From Thermohalobaculum xanthum (GTDB lineage Bacteria > Pseudomonadota > Alphaproteobacteria > Rhodobacterales > Rhodobacteraceae), in NCBI RefSeq assembly GCF_016623495.1, contig NZ_JAEHHL010000002.1:310001-374000 (forward strand): a stretch of 64,000 nt of DNA. Direction: 5' to 3'. The translations under genes were made by a program, and so were the position numbers. Below the pieces are notes generated by a model. It was not told the DNA's origin. It did no database searches and saw only the letters and a list, made by a program, of their open reading frames with translations. The stretch's first letter is position 1. The number at the start of each line of letters is the position of its first letter. Shown here one piece after another: positions 51,822 through 59,854 of the stretch.

Positions 51822-53279
51822 TCAGGTTGCCGAGCGCCGCTGCTGATAGGCCGCAAGGGCGCGCTCGCGGCCTTCGCGGAGACCGATGACAGGCTGAGGA
51901 TACGCGTCCGAGGCCGACAGTCCCCAGCTGCGTGGCACCGCATCGAAATAGGAAAGCGCATCCTCGTGTGGACGGTCGCGGCCCTCGGCGATGAAGCGAT
52001 CGACGTAGCGTCGCTCAGGATCGAACCTTGCTGCCTGCGTCTCGGGATTGAAGACTCGGAAATATGGCGCCGCGTCGGGCCCCGAACCCGCCACCCATTG
52101 CCAGCCCATCGCGTTCGACGCCGGGTCCCAGTCGATCAGGCAGTCGCGAAACCAGGCCTCGCCCACGCGCCAGTGGGTCAGGAGATGCTTGGTGAGAAAC
52201 GAGGCGACCAGCATGCGCAGGCGGTTGTGCATCGTGCCGGTGGCATACATCTCGCGCATCCCCGCATCGACCATCTCGATCCCGGTCATGCCGCGGCGCC
52301 AGCGTTCGGCATCGGCATTGTCCGCGTGCCACGGAAAGTCGTCCCACTCCGGGCGCCAGTTCTCGGTCTCGATCCGAGGCGTGTGGTAGAGGAGGTGATA
52401 GGCGAACTCGCGCCAGGCGAGTTCCTTCAGGAAATGCTCAGCGCCAGCCTCGGCGTGCCCCGAAAGCCGCTCCATGGCCGAGCGCCCGGCGTGCCAGATG
52501 GTTCGTGGCGAGATCTCGCCATAGGCCAGGTTCTCGGACAGCCGCGAGGTCGCGAGAATGTCCGGGCGGTCGCGCTCGTCCTTGTAGGCCGCGATCCGGT
52601 CCTCGACGAAGGCCCCGAGGCGATCGAGGGCCGCGTTCTCGCCCACTGCCGCAAAGCGGGCGACCACGGCCGCTCCGCGCTTCATCCCGCCGCCCAGCCT
52701 CCAGTCGGACAGCGTCTCGCTCGCCGGCCATTTACCGGGCGGCGCGAGGGTGCCGGGTTCGGCAAGGGGGCTCGACGGCTCGCGCCCGCGCACTGCCCGC
52801 CAGAATGGCGTGTAGACCTTGAAGAAGCTGCCCTGCCCGGTCTCCACCTCCCAGGGCTCGTGCAGGAGCGAGGCGTTGACGCTGATCGCCTCGATGCCAT
52901 CGGCGCGCAGCGCCGCCTTCACCTCGCCGTCGCGCGCGCGCGCCTGCGGATCGTAAAGACGCGACCAGACCACGCTGCGAGCGCCCGTCTCGGCCACCAG
53001 CGCGCGCAAGACGTCCAGCGCATCGCCACGGCGCAATACCAGTCTCGATCCGCGAGCAACCAGCCGACGGCCGAGATCCTCGAGCGACAGTCCTAGCCGC
53101 CACCGTGGTGCGGCGCCCATCGCGCGCTCGGTCACCGGGTCGAGGATGTAGACGGGAATCGCCGGGCCGCCGGATGCCAGCGCGCGCGCCCACGCCGGAT
53201 GGTCGCCCAGCCGAAGATCCTTGCGCAGCCAAAGGAGTGTCGGGTGCGAAGTGAGGTCGGCGGAAGATCGGTCGGGCAT
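51822..53279 (-). CDS. Deoxyribodipyrimidine photolyase
   Basis: Light-driven DNA repair flavoenzyme of 485 residues in the class I CPD photolyase/cryptochrome family. The N-terminal antenna domain has LLWLRKDLRLGDHPAW and VYILDPV; the C-terminal FAD domain has ISPRTIWHAG, FLKELAWREFAYHLLYH, the METMHNRLRM-type motif GTMHNRLRMLVASFLTKHLL, and WDPASNAMGWQWVAGSGPDAAPYFRVFNP. Nothing essential is missing. It lies upstream of the CFA-type gene on the same strand with 82 bases between. No SOS box is visible in front of it. Confidence 0.94.
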   Translation of the reverse strand: MPDRSSADLTSHPTLLWLRKDLRLGDHPAWARALASGGPAIPVYILDPVTERAMGAAPRWRLGLSLEDLGRRLVARGSRLVLRRGDALDVLRALVAETGARSVVWSRLYDPQARARDGEVKAALRADGIEAISVNASLLHEPWEVETGQGSFFKVYTPFWRAVRGREPSSPLAEPGTLAPPGKWPASETLSDWRLGGGMKRGAAVVARFAAVGENAALDRLGAFVEDRIAAYKDERDRPDILATSRLSENLAYGEISPRTIWHAGRSAMERLSGHAEAGAEHFLKELAWREFAYHLLYHTPRIETENWRPEWDDFPWHADNADAERWRRGMTGIEMVDAGMREMYATGTMHNRLRMLVASFLTKHLLTHWRVGEAWFRDCLIDWDPASNAMGWQWVAGSGPDAAPYFRVFNPETQAARFDPERRYVDRFIAEGRDRPHEDALSYFDAVPRSWGLSASDAYPQPVIGLREGRERALAAYQQRRSAT

Positions 53280-53451
53280 GTCGATTTCTGTCGTATTCGG
53301 GCTGCGAAAGCGAAAAATGGCGCAGAATCTGGCGTCTCGGGCGGACAGCTGGCGCGGATCGACGAAAGATCAACGCTTCTTTAACAATATTTTGCCCGAA
53401 TCGACGTCGACCCTCATCTGCAGGGTGAAGTTGTGTGGTTCGGAGCTTGGC

Positions 53452-53700
53452 ATGAGCGTTATCCCTTTCGATCCGGAACGGCCGTTTCCCTTGACCGCGC
53501 GGCGTTTCGCCTCGCCGACGCAGCGCGCCGCGATGAAGGCCGCTATCGCCGAAGAGGCGCTTGCCATCGTCTTGCAGGAGAACGCGCGGATCCGCGAGCA
53601 GGCGCGCGTCGCCGAGCAGCGCGTCGAGGAATTGACGATGCAGATGATGCAGGACGACCTGATGGGCCGGCCGTTCTCAACGATGCCCCAGGCGGGCTGA
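53452..53700 (+). CDS. Small coiled-coil protein, unknown function
   Basis: An 82-residue protein, MSVIPFDPERPFPLTARR at the start, with GGAG before the ATG. Residues 30-70 (EEALAIVLQENARIREQARVAEQRVEEL) form a clear amphipathic coiled coil, followed by Met-rich MQMMQDDLMGRP. I do not recognise the family. Divergent from the photolyase; the 170-base gap between them holds an AT-rich patch (53382-53396) that could carry a promoter. A longer in-frame start at 53221 would run through that patch and is rejected. Confidence 0.7.
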   Translation: MSVIPFDPERPFPLTARRFASPTQRAAMKAAIAEEALAIVLQENARIREQARVAEQRVEELTMQMMQDDLMGRPFSTMPQAG

Positions 53701-53735
53701 CGGCTCTACCCTAGGCCTCGCATCCCGAAACGGCC

Positions 53736-54512
53736 TCAGGCGTGGAAGACAGGCGCCGCCTCTGCCCACGCGGCCTTGAGCGCGGCCTCCGCGCCAAAGG
53801 GCAGATTGAGGAACATGAGCCCCGAGCCCGTCATCCCGCGGCCTCGGGTTGAGGTGAATGCCACCTCGTCACGGAATGCCCCCTGCACGCGCATGGCCTC
53901 CATCGGATCGATCAGCGCCGCATGTCGCCCGGCCGGGAGTATCGGATACCAGATCATCACGACGCCTTCAGGCCAGCGACGCAGAAGCCCGAGCGCAGTT
54001 TGCGCGGTCTGCGCATACTCATCCTTCACCTCGTAGCTCGGATCGAGCAGCGCCAGCCCGCGCCGCGGCGTCGGCGGCGCCAGCGCCACCAGCCCCTCGT
54101 GCCCGTCGCGGCGATGAATGCCGACGCCCGCCCCGCCAAGCGACCGGATCAGGGCGGCATGCTCGGCCGGGTGCAGCTCGCAAAGTGTCAGGCGATCCTG
54201 CGGGCGCAACAGCGTGCGCGCGATGAGCGGCGAGCCGGGATAGGCGCTCGCGCCGAAGCGCTCCCGCACCTGCGCGAGCACGCTCCAGTACGCGCTCGAG
54301 CCCGGCGCGGCGCGGCCGATGCCGTCCTCGGCCTCCGCGGTCTTGCTCGCCTCCGGGCCGGCGAGATCATAGAGCCCGCGGCCGGCGTGGCTTTCCATGT
54401 AGCTGATCGCGCGCGGTTTTGCCGTGAGCAGACTTAGCAGCGTCGCGAGCGCCAGGTGCTTGTGCAGGTCGGCCGCGTTCCCCGCGTGATAGGCGTGCTG
54501 GTAGGAGAGCAT
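53736..54512 (-). CDS. rlmJ: 23S rRNA (adenine2030-N6)-methyltransferase
   Basis: RlmJ of 258 residues, single-base methyltransferase for A2030 of 23S rRNA. Start MLSYQHAYHAGNAADLHKHLALATLL is the family N-terminus; longer frames lie in the upstream gene. The SAM region includes SYMESHAGRGLYDL and the catalytic tetrad is DPSY in ALLDPSYEVKDEY, where the common form is DPPY. It is 5 bases after the nitrilase-family gene and last in the minus run from hyuA. Confidence 0.93.
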   Translation of the reverse strand: MLSYQHAYHAGNAADLHKHLALATLLSLLTAKPRAISYMESHAGRGLYDLAGPEASKTAEAEDGIGRAAPGSSAYWSVLAQVRERFGASAYPGSPLIARTLLRPQDRLTLCELHPAEHAALIRSLGGAGVGIHRRDGHEGLVALAPPTPRRGLALLDPSYEVKDEYAQTAQTALGLLRRWPEGVVMIWYPILPAGRHAALIDPMEAMRVQGAFRDEVAFTSTRGRGMTGSGLMFLNLPFGAEAALKAAWAEAAPVFHA

Positions 54513-54517
54513 CGCCC

Positions 54518-55405
54518 TCAGACCAGAGAGACAGCTTTGACCCGGCCCAAGCGCTCGTCCTGCTCGTCCCAGTGGCGCATGTTCAGGACACCGCCATCGG
54601 CTCGCACCTCGGCGATCGCGTCGCGGTCGGCCTCGGCATACACCCATCCCGCCTGGTTGAGCACGCCTTCCGACAGCACGCCGGTTGCGGGGAAACCGCG
54701 GTCCGGCGGCCCATACACGGCCGCGGCGCCGACATTCGAGTCGACGGCCTCGCTCCAATCCACATCACCCACGGTCGGGGCATGAACCGCCACGCATTGC
54801 CCCTCGAGCGCACGCGCCATCGCCCCGATGCGCACCCGCCAGTAACCGGCAAGCTTTTCCGTGCAGGACGGGACCAGCAGGATCTCGACGCCCGCCTCGA
54901 CCATCGAGCGCGCGATGAGCGGAAACTCGCTGTCATAGCAGACCGCGACGCCGAGTCGGCCGAGCGAGGTGTCGAACACGCGCGCTTCGGCGCCCGGGTC
55001 GACATACCAGGATTCGCGCTCGAAGCGCGTCATGATCAGCTTGTCCTGGATGCCGACATTCCCCTCGGGCGTGAACAGGCTTGCGCGGTTGACCGTGCGG
55101 CCATCCGCCAGGCGCACCGGCGCGGACGCGCCGAGGATGTGCACCCCGTAGCGCGCCGCCAGCTTCGAGTGCAGCGCATCGGCCTCGGGCATGGCGTCGG
55201 ACACCGCGTCGATCGAGCCTTGCAGATCGCTCGCCCTCGGCTTTCCGGCGAGCGAGGCAAGCTCCATCGCGCCATACTCGGGAAACACCAGAAGCTCGGC
55301 GCCGGCGCGCGCGGCTTCGTCGACCCAGCCCGAGAGCTTGGCTTCGTATTGCTGCCAGCCGTCGAACCAGTCAATCGGGTAGGCTGCCGCCGCGATCCTG
55401 ACCAT
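54518..55405 (-). CDS. Carbon-nitrogen hydrolase (nitrilase superfamily)
   Basis: Amidase-like enzyme of 295 residues. The catalytic triad is Glu43 (VFPEYG), Lys122 (QDKLIMTRFE) and Cys156 (VAVCYDSEFP). The CYDSEFP loop and RFERESW resemble the branch of the superfamily that acts on small omega-amides or N-carbamoyl compounds; the exact substrate cannot be told. It follows a GNAT gene with a one-base overlap. The HyuA-like protein in the same run also belongs to amide/lactam metabolism, so the two might be linked. Confidence 0.9.
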   Translation of the reverse strand: MVRIAAAAYPIDWFDGWQQYEAKLSGWVDEAARAGAELLVFPEYGAMELASLAGKPRASDLQGSIDAVSDAMPEADALHSKLAARYGVHILGASAPVRLADGRTVNRASLFTPEGNVGIQDKLIMTRFERESWYVDPGAEARVFDTSLGRLGVAVCYDSEFPLIARSMVEAGVEILLVPSCTEKLAGYWRVRIGAMARALEGQCVAVHAPTVGDVDWSEAVDSNVGAAAVYGPPDRGFPATGVLSEGVLNQAGWVYAEADRDAIAEVRADGGVLNMRHWDEQDERLGRVKAVSLV

Positions 55406-55992
55406 CAGAGCTCCCGCATCCAGAACTGCATCGGTTTATCCGTCTCTTCGCTGTCCCCGATATCGCGCCACGGGAAGCTCGCGACAAGACCCTCCACGAG
55501 ATTGTAACCCCGCTTACGCCAGAACGGATCGAGCGGGGTGTAGTTCGCAGGCCGCGCCGGGTGATCCGCGGGCCGGATCACGGCACAGAAGCACGAGTAG
55601 CGGCGCCCCAGCTCGCGGCCGCGCGCCTCGCGCAGATCGAAGAAGGCGTGCCCCGCCCCCTGCCCCCGGTATTGCGGCAAGAGCACGGATTCACCGCAGT
55701 AGAAGATCTCGGCGAGATCGAAGCCACGATCGGCGAACGGCTTGGCGAACTCGGCCGCATGGTCTTCCATCGGGGCCCCGGTCGCCGCGCCGACAAGGCG
55801 CGTGCCGTCCCACGCGCCGACGACGATCGCGCCGGGGCTTTCGGCATAGGCGCGGAGGTACTTCTCCTCGTAGGCCATGTCGCCGTCATAGAGGTAGGGG
55901 AACGCCCGGAAGACCTCGATGCGAAGCCGCGCGAGGTCCGGCAGGACCGAGACCATCGCCCCCGCCGCGATCGGCTCGATCCGAAGGGTCAT
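55405..55992 (-). CDS. GNAT-family N-acetyltransferase
   Basis: Acetyltransferase of 195 residues. The acyl-CoA loop is LLPQYRGQGAGHAFFDLREAR (about 103-123), following the beta-4 strand AEIFYCGESVLL. The N-terminus LARLRIEVFRAFPYLYDGDMAYEEKYL is a known start in one GNAT group. Substrate unknown. Start ATG 55992 overlaps the stop of the SnoaL-like gene (ATGA), and its stop touches the nitrilase-family start, so all three are coupled. Confidence 0.88.
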   Translation of the reverse strand: MTLRIEPIAAGAMVSVLPDLARLRIEVFRAFPYLYDGDMAYEEKYLRAYAESPGAIVVGAWDGTRLVGAATGAPMEDHAAEFAKPFADRGFDLAEIFYCGESVLLPQYRGQGAGHAFFDLREARGRELGRRYSCFCAVIRPADHPARPANYTPLDPFWRKRGYNLVEGLVASFPWRDIGDSEETDKPMQFWMREL

Positions 55993-56390
55993 GTCGATAC
56001 CTGCCGAACCCAATCGGTGAGATTGTAATAGGTCGTGACCCGCGCGATCTTGCCGTCGCGGATGGTGAAGAACGTCCCGGCCGGCAGGACATAGCGCTGG
56101 CCCTTCGCTTCGGGCAGGCCCTCGTCCGTCGCGAGATACTCGCCATTGACGGTGAACTCGGCAGCCGCGCGCGTGCCGCAGGGGCTCTCCATCACGACGA
56201 TGTCGGTCAGGCGCTCGGCATAGCAGCGCGTCATATGTGCCGAGAACTCGGCGAAGACCTGCTTGCCCGTCCGATGGCCGCCCTGATTCACGTCGTGGCG
56301 CACATCGTCGGTCAGCAGGGCCATCATCGCATCCGGGTCGCCACGATTGAACGCGGCATAGTACTCTGAGACGAGTTCGCTGGGGGTCAT
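55989..56390 (-). CDS. SnoaL-like / ketosteroid isomerase-related protein
   Basis: A 133-residue NTF2-fold protein. MTPSELVSEYYAAFNRGDPDAMMALLTDDVRHDVNQGG is typical of this group, with FTIRDGKIARVTTYYNL at the end. AAAGGAGGG in front of ATG 56390 is one of the best ribosome sites in the window and decides the start. Such proteins are isomerases, hydrolases or simple binding proteins; none can be assigned here. Lies in the run hyuA - this gene - GNAT - nitrilase family - rlmJ. Confidence 0.85.
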   Translation of the reverse strand: MTPSELVSEYYAAFNRGDPDAMMALLTDDVRHDVNQGGHRTGKQVFAEFSAHMTRCYAERLTDIVVMESPCGTRAAAEFTVNGEYLATDEGLPEAKGQRYVLPAGTFFTIRDGKIARVTTYYNLTDWVRQVST

Positions 56391-56477
56391 CAGGGCCCTC
56401 CTTTTCTGGCCTTGGTGGAACATGGATACATGGATCGGGTCACCCGGCGCGCGTGGCCGTCCGCGCCTCCCGCGCCT

Positions 56478-58574
56478 TCAGATCCCCGCGAAGCCCGCGC
56501 TCAGGGCAGGGGCATCTTCGGGGGCGGCGATCCTGGGGCGCCCGGTAGCGGTGATGATCAGTTCCGCCTCGACGATCACGCGGCGGCCCTCGATCTCGGC
56601 CTCGCGCATCTCCCATCGGCGCGACAAGGCGACGTCACCAGCCCCGGCCGCCTCGGCGGCGCCGCGGACCTCGGCCTCGAGCGCCTGCTCGGCCGCGGCT
56701 CGCGCTTGCTCGAAGCCTGAATGGTCCTGCGTGCCGTCGCTCAGATGCAGCCGGAACCGGTCCTCGGCAGGCTGCGTCACCGTCGCCCGGCGGGTGATCT
56801 GGACGTGGCCCGCGACCGCTCCGATCGCGTTGGCGACATCGGCATGGCCAGGAATCACCGCGCGCGCGTCCAGCAATTGCGAGACCTCGGGATAATAGAC
56901 CGGCGCCGACGCGCCGAGGCCGATGAGCGGCGCACCCATTGTCAGCCGCGGCAGTGCGAAGCCTTCGTGCCGGCGCAAGGCGGCCCGCGCCAGGGTCGAG
57001 CGCGCAAGCCCCGGCTCGGCAAAGCCGTCGGCCGCGAAGGCCGCGTCGAGCACATGCTCGCCCGATCGCATCACCAGGGCATCGACCACGGCGCGCGCGA
57101 GGGTTGCGCCATCCGCCGCGACGGGGCGCCCATCCATGCCACGCCGCCGCGCCATCAGCCGCGCGCCAAGGCCTGCGGCATGCGTGTCCCAGTCGGTATG
57201 AATGCCAAGCACATGCGCGGCATCCGACGGCGTGAAGCCCGAAACCCGGACCAGGCCGCGCTCGACCAGCCGCTTGAGCGCGATGCGTCGTGGCCGCGAG
57301 CGCAACACCTCGTCCGCCGCGACCGGCGCGCTCTCCAGCCCCGCCAGCAGCGCCGCCTCGGCCGTGCCGAGCCCCGGCGCCGCGGCCGGCCCCATCCGCA
57401 TCAGGAAGCGGCCATCGAGCTCACCCGGCACGGCGCGACCAAGCTGCCGCTCGAGCGTCTCGATCACCGAGGGACCGTGCTGCGCGGCCAGCAGCGCGAG
57501 CGGCACCAGCCGCCTCGGCCCGAGCAGAATCGCAGCCCCGGGCTGGCGTTCGTCGAGCGCTACCTCGCTGTCGCCGCCGAGCCCATGGGTCGTCATCGCG
57601 ACGGCCTCGACCATCGTGCGCAGGCCGCCGACCTGGGCGCCCTCGGGATCGAGCCGCGGGCGGCCTTCGTTGAGAACCGCGATGTCGGTGGTCGTGCCGC
57701 CGATGTCCGAGACGATGGCATCCGGAAGGCCCGTGAGGAACGACGCGCCGACCAGGCTCGCCGCGGGCCCCGAGAGGATCGTCTCGATCGGCCGGTAGCG
57801 CGCGAACGCCGCCGAAACCAGCGCACCGTCCCCCCGCACCACCATGAGGGGCGCCGCGATCCCGCGCGCCTCCATCATCGTCTCGGCCGAGCGGATCAGC
57901 CCGTCGATCATGCCCACCAGCCGCGCGTTGAGAAGCGCGGTCAAAGCCCGGCGTGGGCCGCCGACCCTGGCCGAGAGCTCGTGCGAGCACGTGACCGGCA
58001 GGCCCGTGGCCTTACGGACGAGATCGCGCGCTGCCTGCTCGTGCGCCGGGTTGCGGACGCCGAAATGGCCGCAGATCGCGACCGCTTCGACCGCAAGCCC
58101 GTCGAGGGCCGCGGCGAGCGCCTCGCCATCGAATGGCGCACGCTGATTACCGTGCGGATCATGGCCGCCCGCGATCGGGATCAAAGGGTCCTGCCCGATC
58201 GCCTCGGCCAGACCCTGGCGCCCCAGATCCGCAGGATCGAAGCCGATCATCACCAGCGCAGCGCGACCGCCTTGCCCCTCCACCAGGGCATTGGTCGCGA
58301 GCGTCGTCGAGAGCGAGACGAGACCGATGCGGGAGGGCGCGATGCTTCCCGCCTGCAAGACCGCGTCGACAGCCGCCGCAATGCCTCGCCCCAAGTCATC
58401 GCGGGTCGTCAGCGACTTCGCCTTGGCAATCACCGCCGCCGGGCCTTCGCCGAGACGCGCTGCATCGAGCAGCGCGGCATCGGTGTAGGTGCCGCCGGTG
58501 TCGACGCCCAGCAGAAGGACGTCGCGGTCCGCGCAATCGCGCTCGGCGCGAGGCTGGCTCGTCGCGTCGGTCAT
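56478..58574 (-). CDS. Hydantoinase/oxoprolinase family protein, HyuA-like subunit
   Basis: A 698-residue protein of the HyuA/OplA-A type, an ASKHA-fold ATPase that opens hydantoin or 5-oxoproline rings, normally with a HyuB subunit. The N-terminal phosphate loop LLGVDTGGTYTDAALLD (about 22-38), STTLATNALVEG, and VSDIGGTTTDIAVL (about 294-307) are characteristic. No HyuB gene is in the window. GC content and codons match the surroundings. The start may be translationally coupled to a 21-codon upstream ORF whose stop overlaps this ATG. The nitrilase-family gene downstream could act on the opened ring, which is a guess. Confidence 0.9.
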   Translation of the reverse strand: MTDATSQPRAERDCADRDVLLLGVDTGGTYTDAALLDAARLGEGPAAVIAKAKSLTTRDDLGRGIAAAVDAVLQAGSIAPSRIGLVSLSTTLATNALVEGQGGRAALVMIGFDPADLGRQGLAEAIGQDPLIPIAGGHDPHGNQRAPFDGEALAAALDGLAVEAVAICGHFGVRNPAHEQAARDLVRKATGLPVTCSHELSARVGGPRRALTALLNARLVGMIDGLIRSAETMMEARGIAAPLMVVRGDGALVSAAFARYRPIETILSGPAASLVGASFLTGLPDAIVSDIGGTTTDIAVLNEGRPRLDPEGAQVGGLRTMVEAVAMTTHGLGGDSEVALDERQPGAAILLGPRRLVPLALLAAQHGPSVIETLERQLGRAVPGELDGRFLMRMGPAAAPGLGTAEAALLAGLESAPVAADEVLRSRPRRIALKRLVERGLVRVSGFTPSDAAHVLGIHTDWDTHAAGLGARLMARRRGMDGRPVAADGATLARAVVDALVMRSGEHVLDAAFAADGFAEPGLARSTLARAALRRHEGFALPRLTMGAPLIGLGASAPVYYPEVSQLLDARAVIPGHADVANAIGAVAGHVQITRRATVTQPAEDRFRLHLSDGTQDHSGFEQARAAAEQALEAEVRGAAEAAGAGDVALSRRWEMREAEIEGRRVIVEAELIITATGRPRIAAPEDAPALSAGFAGI

Positions 58575-58636
58575 TCACAGCCCCCCGGCCAAGCGCCCAC
58601 CCGATCCGTCCGCTCGGCGCGGACGTCGCACTCCAT
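58571..58636 (-). CDS. Possible 21-codon upstream ORF coupled to hyuA-like gene
   Basis: ATG 58636 is preceded by a perfect AGGAGG (58644-58649) seven bases away, the strongest such site in this region. The ORF reads MECDVRAERTDRVGAWPGGCE and its TGA overlaps the ATG of the hyuA-like gene (ATGA). The peptide has no recognisable family. It may be a leader peptide or simply a way to load ribosomes onto the next gene. Coding status is not proven. Confidence 0.4.
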   Translation of the reverse strand: MECDVRAERTDRVGAWPGGCE

Positions 58637-58709
58637 GCCTGCACCTCCTAGGCTCGCTCGGAGCGGGCTGCAATGCAGTTTGCGACGTCCTGGCGGTCGA
58701 ATTCGGGGT

Positions 58710-58955
58710 TTACCGCCGTGGCGGCCTCGTCTGTCCCAGATGTCCCGCCGCGACCGACAGACCGCCCAGCGCATCGCGCAACTGTGCGAGGAAACGCCGC
58801 GTGCCGGTATCGAGCTTCGCGCCATTGTCCAGTAGGTAGGCCTCGACATTGTATTCGAGGTCGCGCAGCGGCAGCTCTACGCGCCGAAGCGCCTCGGCCG
58901 ATGCGATGTCTTGCGAGAGCGGCCGGATCTCGACCGAAGAGCTTGCCTCTGCCAT
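58710..58955 (-). CDS. Small hypothetical protein
   Basis: An 81-residue protein. GAGGGAAACCC precedes the ATG. The sequence is mostly helical and charged: LSQDIASAEALRRVELPLRDLEYNVEAYL, then DNGAKLDTGTRRFLAQLRDALGGL, with a basic tail. I cannot name the family, although the regular helical pattern and high-GC third positions argue that it is expressed. It lies between hyuA-like and mnmD genes on the same strand. A CtrA-like half-perfect site is found about 85-100 bases upstream. Confidence 0.6.
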   Translation of the reverse strand: MAEASSSVEIRPLSQDIASAEALRRVELPLRDLEYNVEAYLLDNGAKLDTGTRRFLAQLRDALGGLSVAAGHLGQTRPPRR

Positions 58956-59039
58956 GGGTTTCCCTCAGTGGCGTTCGGGTCGCACGCGGGTGAAAAGGAC
59001 GCAAATGGGCTCAATGCGTCCAAGAGTGCGGCAGCATGG

Positions 59040-59054
59040 TTAATGATCGGTAAA
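59040..59054 (-). promoter_or_regulatory. Possible CtrA-like site upstream of the 81-residue protein gene
   Basis: Read on the minus strand: TTTA, seven bases (CCGATCA), TTAACC. One half is a perfect TTAAC, the other differs by one base. It lies about 85-100 bases before the ATG of the small gene and just beyond the mnmD stop. Confidence 0.35.
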
Positions 59055-59064
59055 ACGGTCCGGC

Positions 59065-59796
59065 TCACGCCTCCCGCGCGTCGGCACCGGCGGCCGTGTC
59101 AGGCCGGCAAGCCACGCACATCTCGCGCTTGGCACCATAGCCCGCGCGTTTGCGGACCTGCAGCCCGGCGGCCTCGAGCGACCGCCGCACATGCCCCGCG
59201 GCGCTGTAGGTCGCGACTGTCCCTCCGGGCTCGAGCCGCGCCGCGACGGCTGCGAGCAGGTCGGCCTCCCACATCTGAGGGTTTCGCGCAGGCGCGAACC
59301 CGTCGAGGAACCACGCGTCGACATGACCTTGCCAACGCGGCACCGTCTGCCTCGCATCCCCCTCGACCACCTCGAGCTGAAGACCGCCAAGATCGAAACG
59401 CCCCCCCGCCCCGCGCCACACGTCCAGCAGGCGGGCGCCGAGATCGGCCAATTCGGGAAACGCCGCGAGCGCTCGGCGCATTTCGGTTGGCGCGAGTGGC
59501 GCCACCTCGAAACTCGTCACGCTCAGCACTCCGTCGACGGCCGCACGCTCGCGCCACAGCGCCCAGGCCGCCAGCACGTTGAGGCCCGTGCCGAAGCCAA
59601 GCTCGGCGATCGCGAAGCGCCGGGTGTCGGGCCCCCACCGCTCGGAAAGCCGGTTTCCCTCGAGGAAGACGTGCCGCGTCTCGGCCAGCCCGTCATGGCG
59701 CGAGAAATAGGGGTCCGCATAGCGCTGCGACATGGGCAGATCCCCGCGCGCGCCGCGCGCCCAGACCAGATCCGCGCTGGAATCGGATGCGCTCAT
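59065..59796 (-). CDS. mnmD: tRNA 5-aminomethyl-2-thiouridine methyltransferase
   Basis: SAM-dependent methyltransferase of 243 residues, equal to the N-terminal half of E. coli MnmC. It forms mnm5s2U in the wobble position of some tRNAs. Marks are LVWARGARGDLPMSQRYADPYFS near the start, the SAM motif IAELGFGTGLNVLAAW (about 62-77), WFLDGFAPARNPQMW (about 162-176) and a Cys-containing end. The N-terminus overlaps nothing; longer in-frame starts run into the divergent oxidase gene. The stand-alone form with a divergent MnmC oxidase-like gene suggests a split MnmC. Confidence 0.92.
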   Translation of the reverse strand: MSASDSSADLVWARGARGDLPMSQRYADPYFSRHDGLAETRHVFLEGNRLSERWGPDTRRFAIAELGFGTGLNVLAAWALWRERAAVDGVLSVTSFEVAPLAPTEMRRALAAFPELADLGARLLDVWRGAGGRFDLGGLQLEVVEGDARQTVPRWQGHVDAWFLDGFAPARNPQMWEADLLAAVAARLEPGGTVATYSAAGHVRRSLEAAGLQVRKRAGYGAKREMCVACRPDTAAGADAREA

Positions 59797-59854
59797 GTGC
59801 TCGGTTCTGGCGGAACCACATACCCGCGGCAAGGAAAAGACGAGCGAGATCGGA

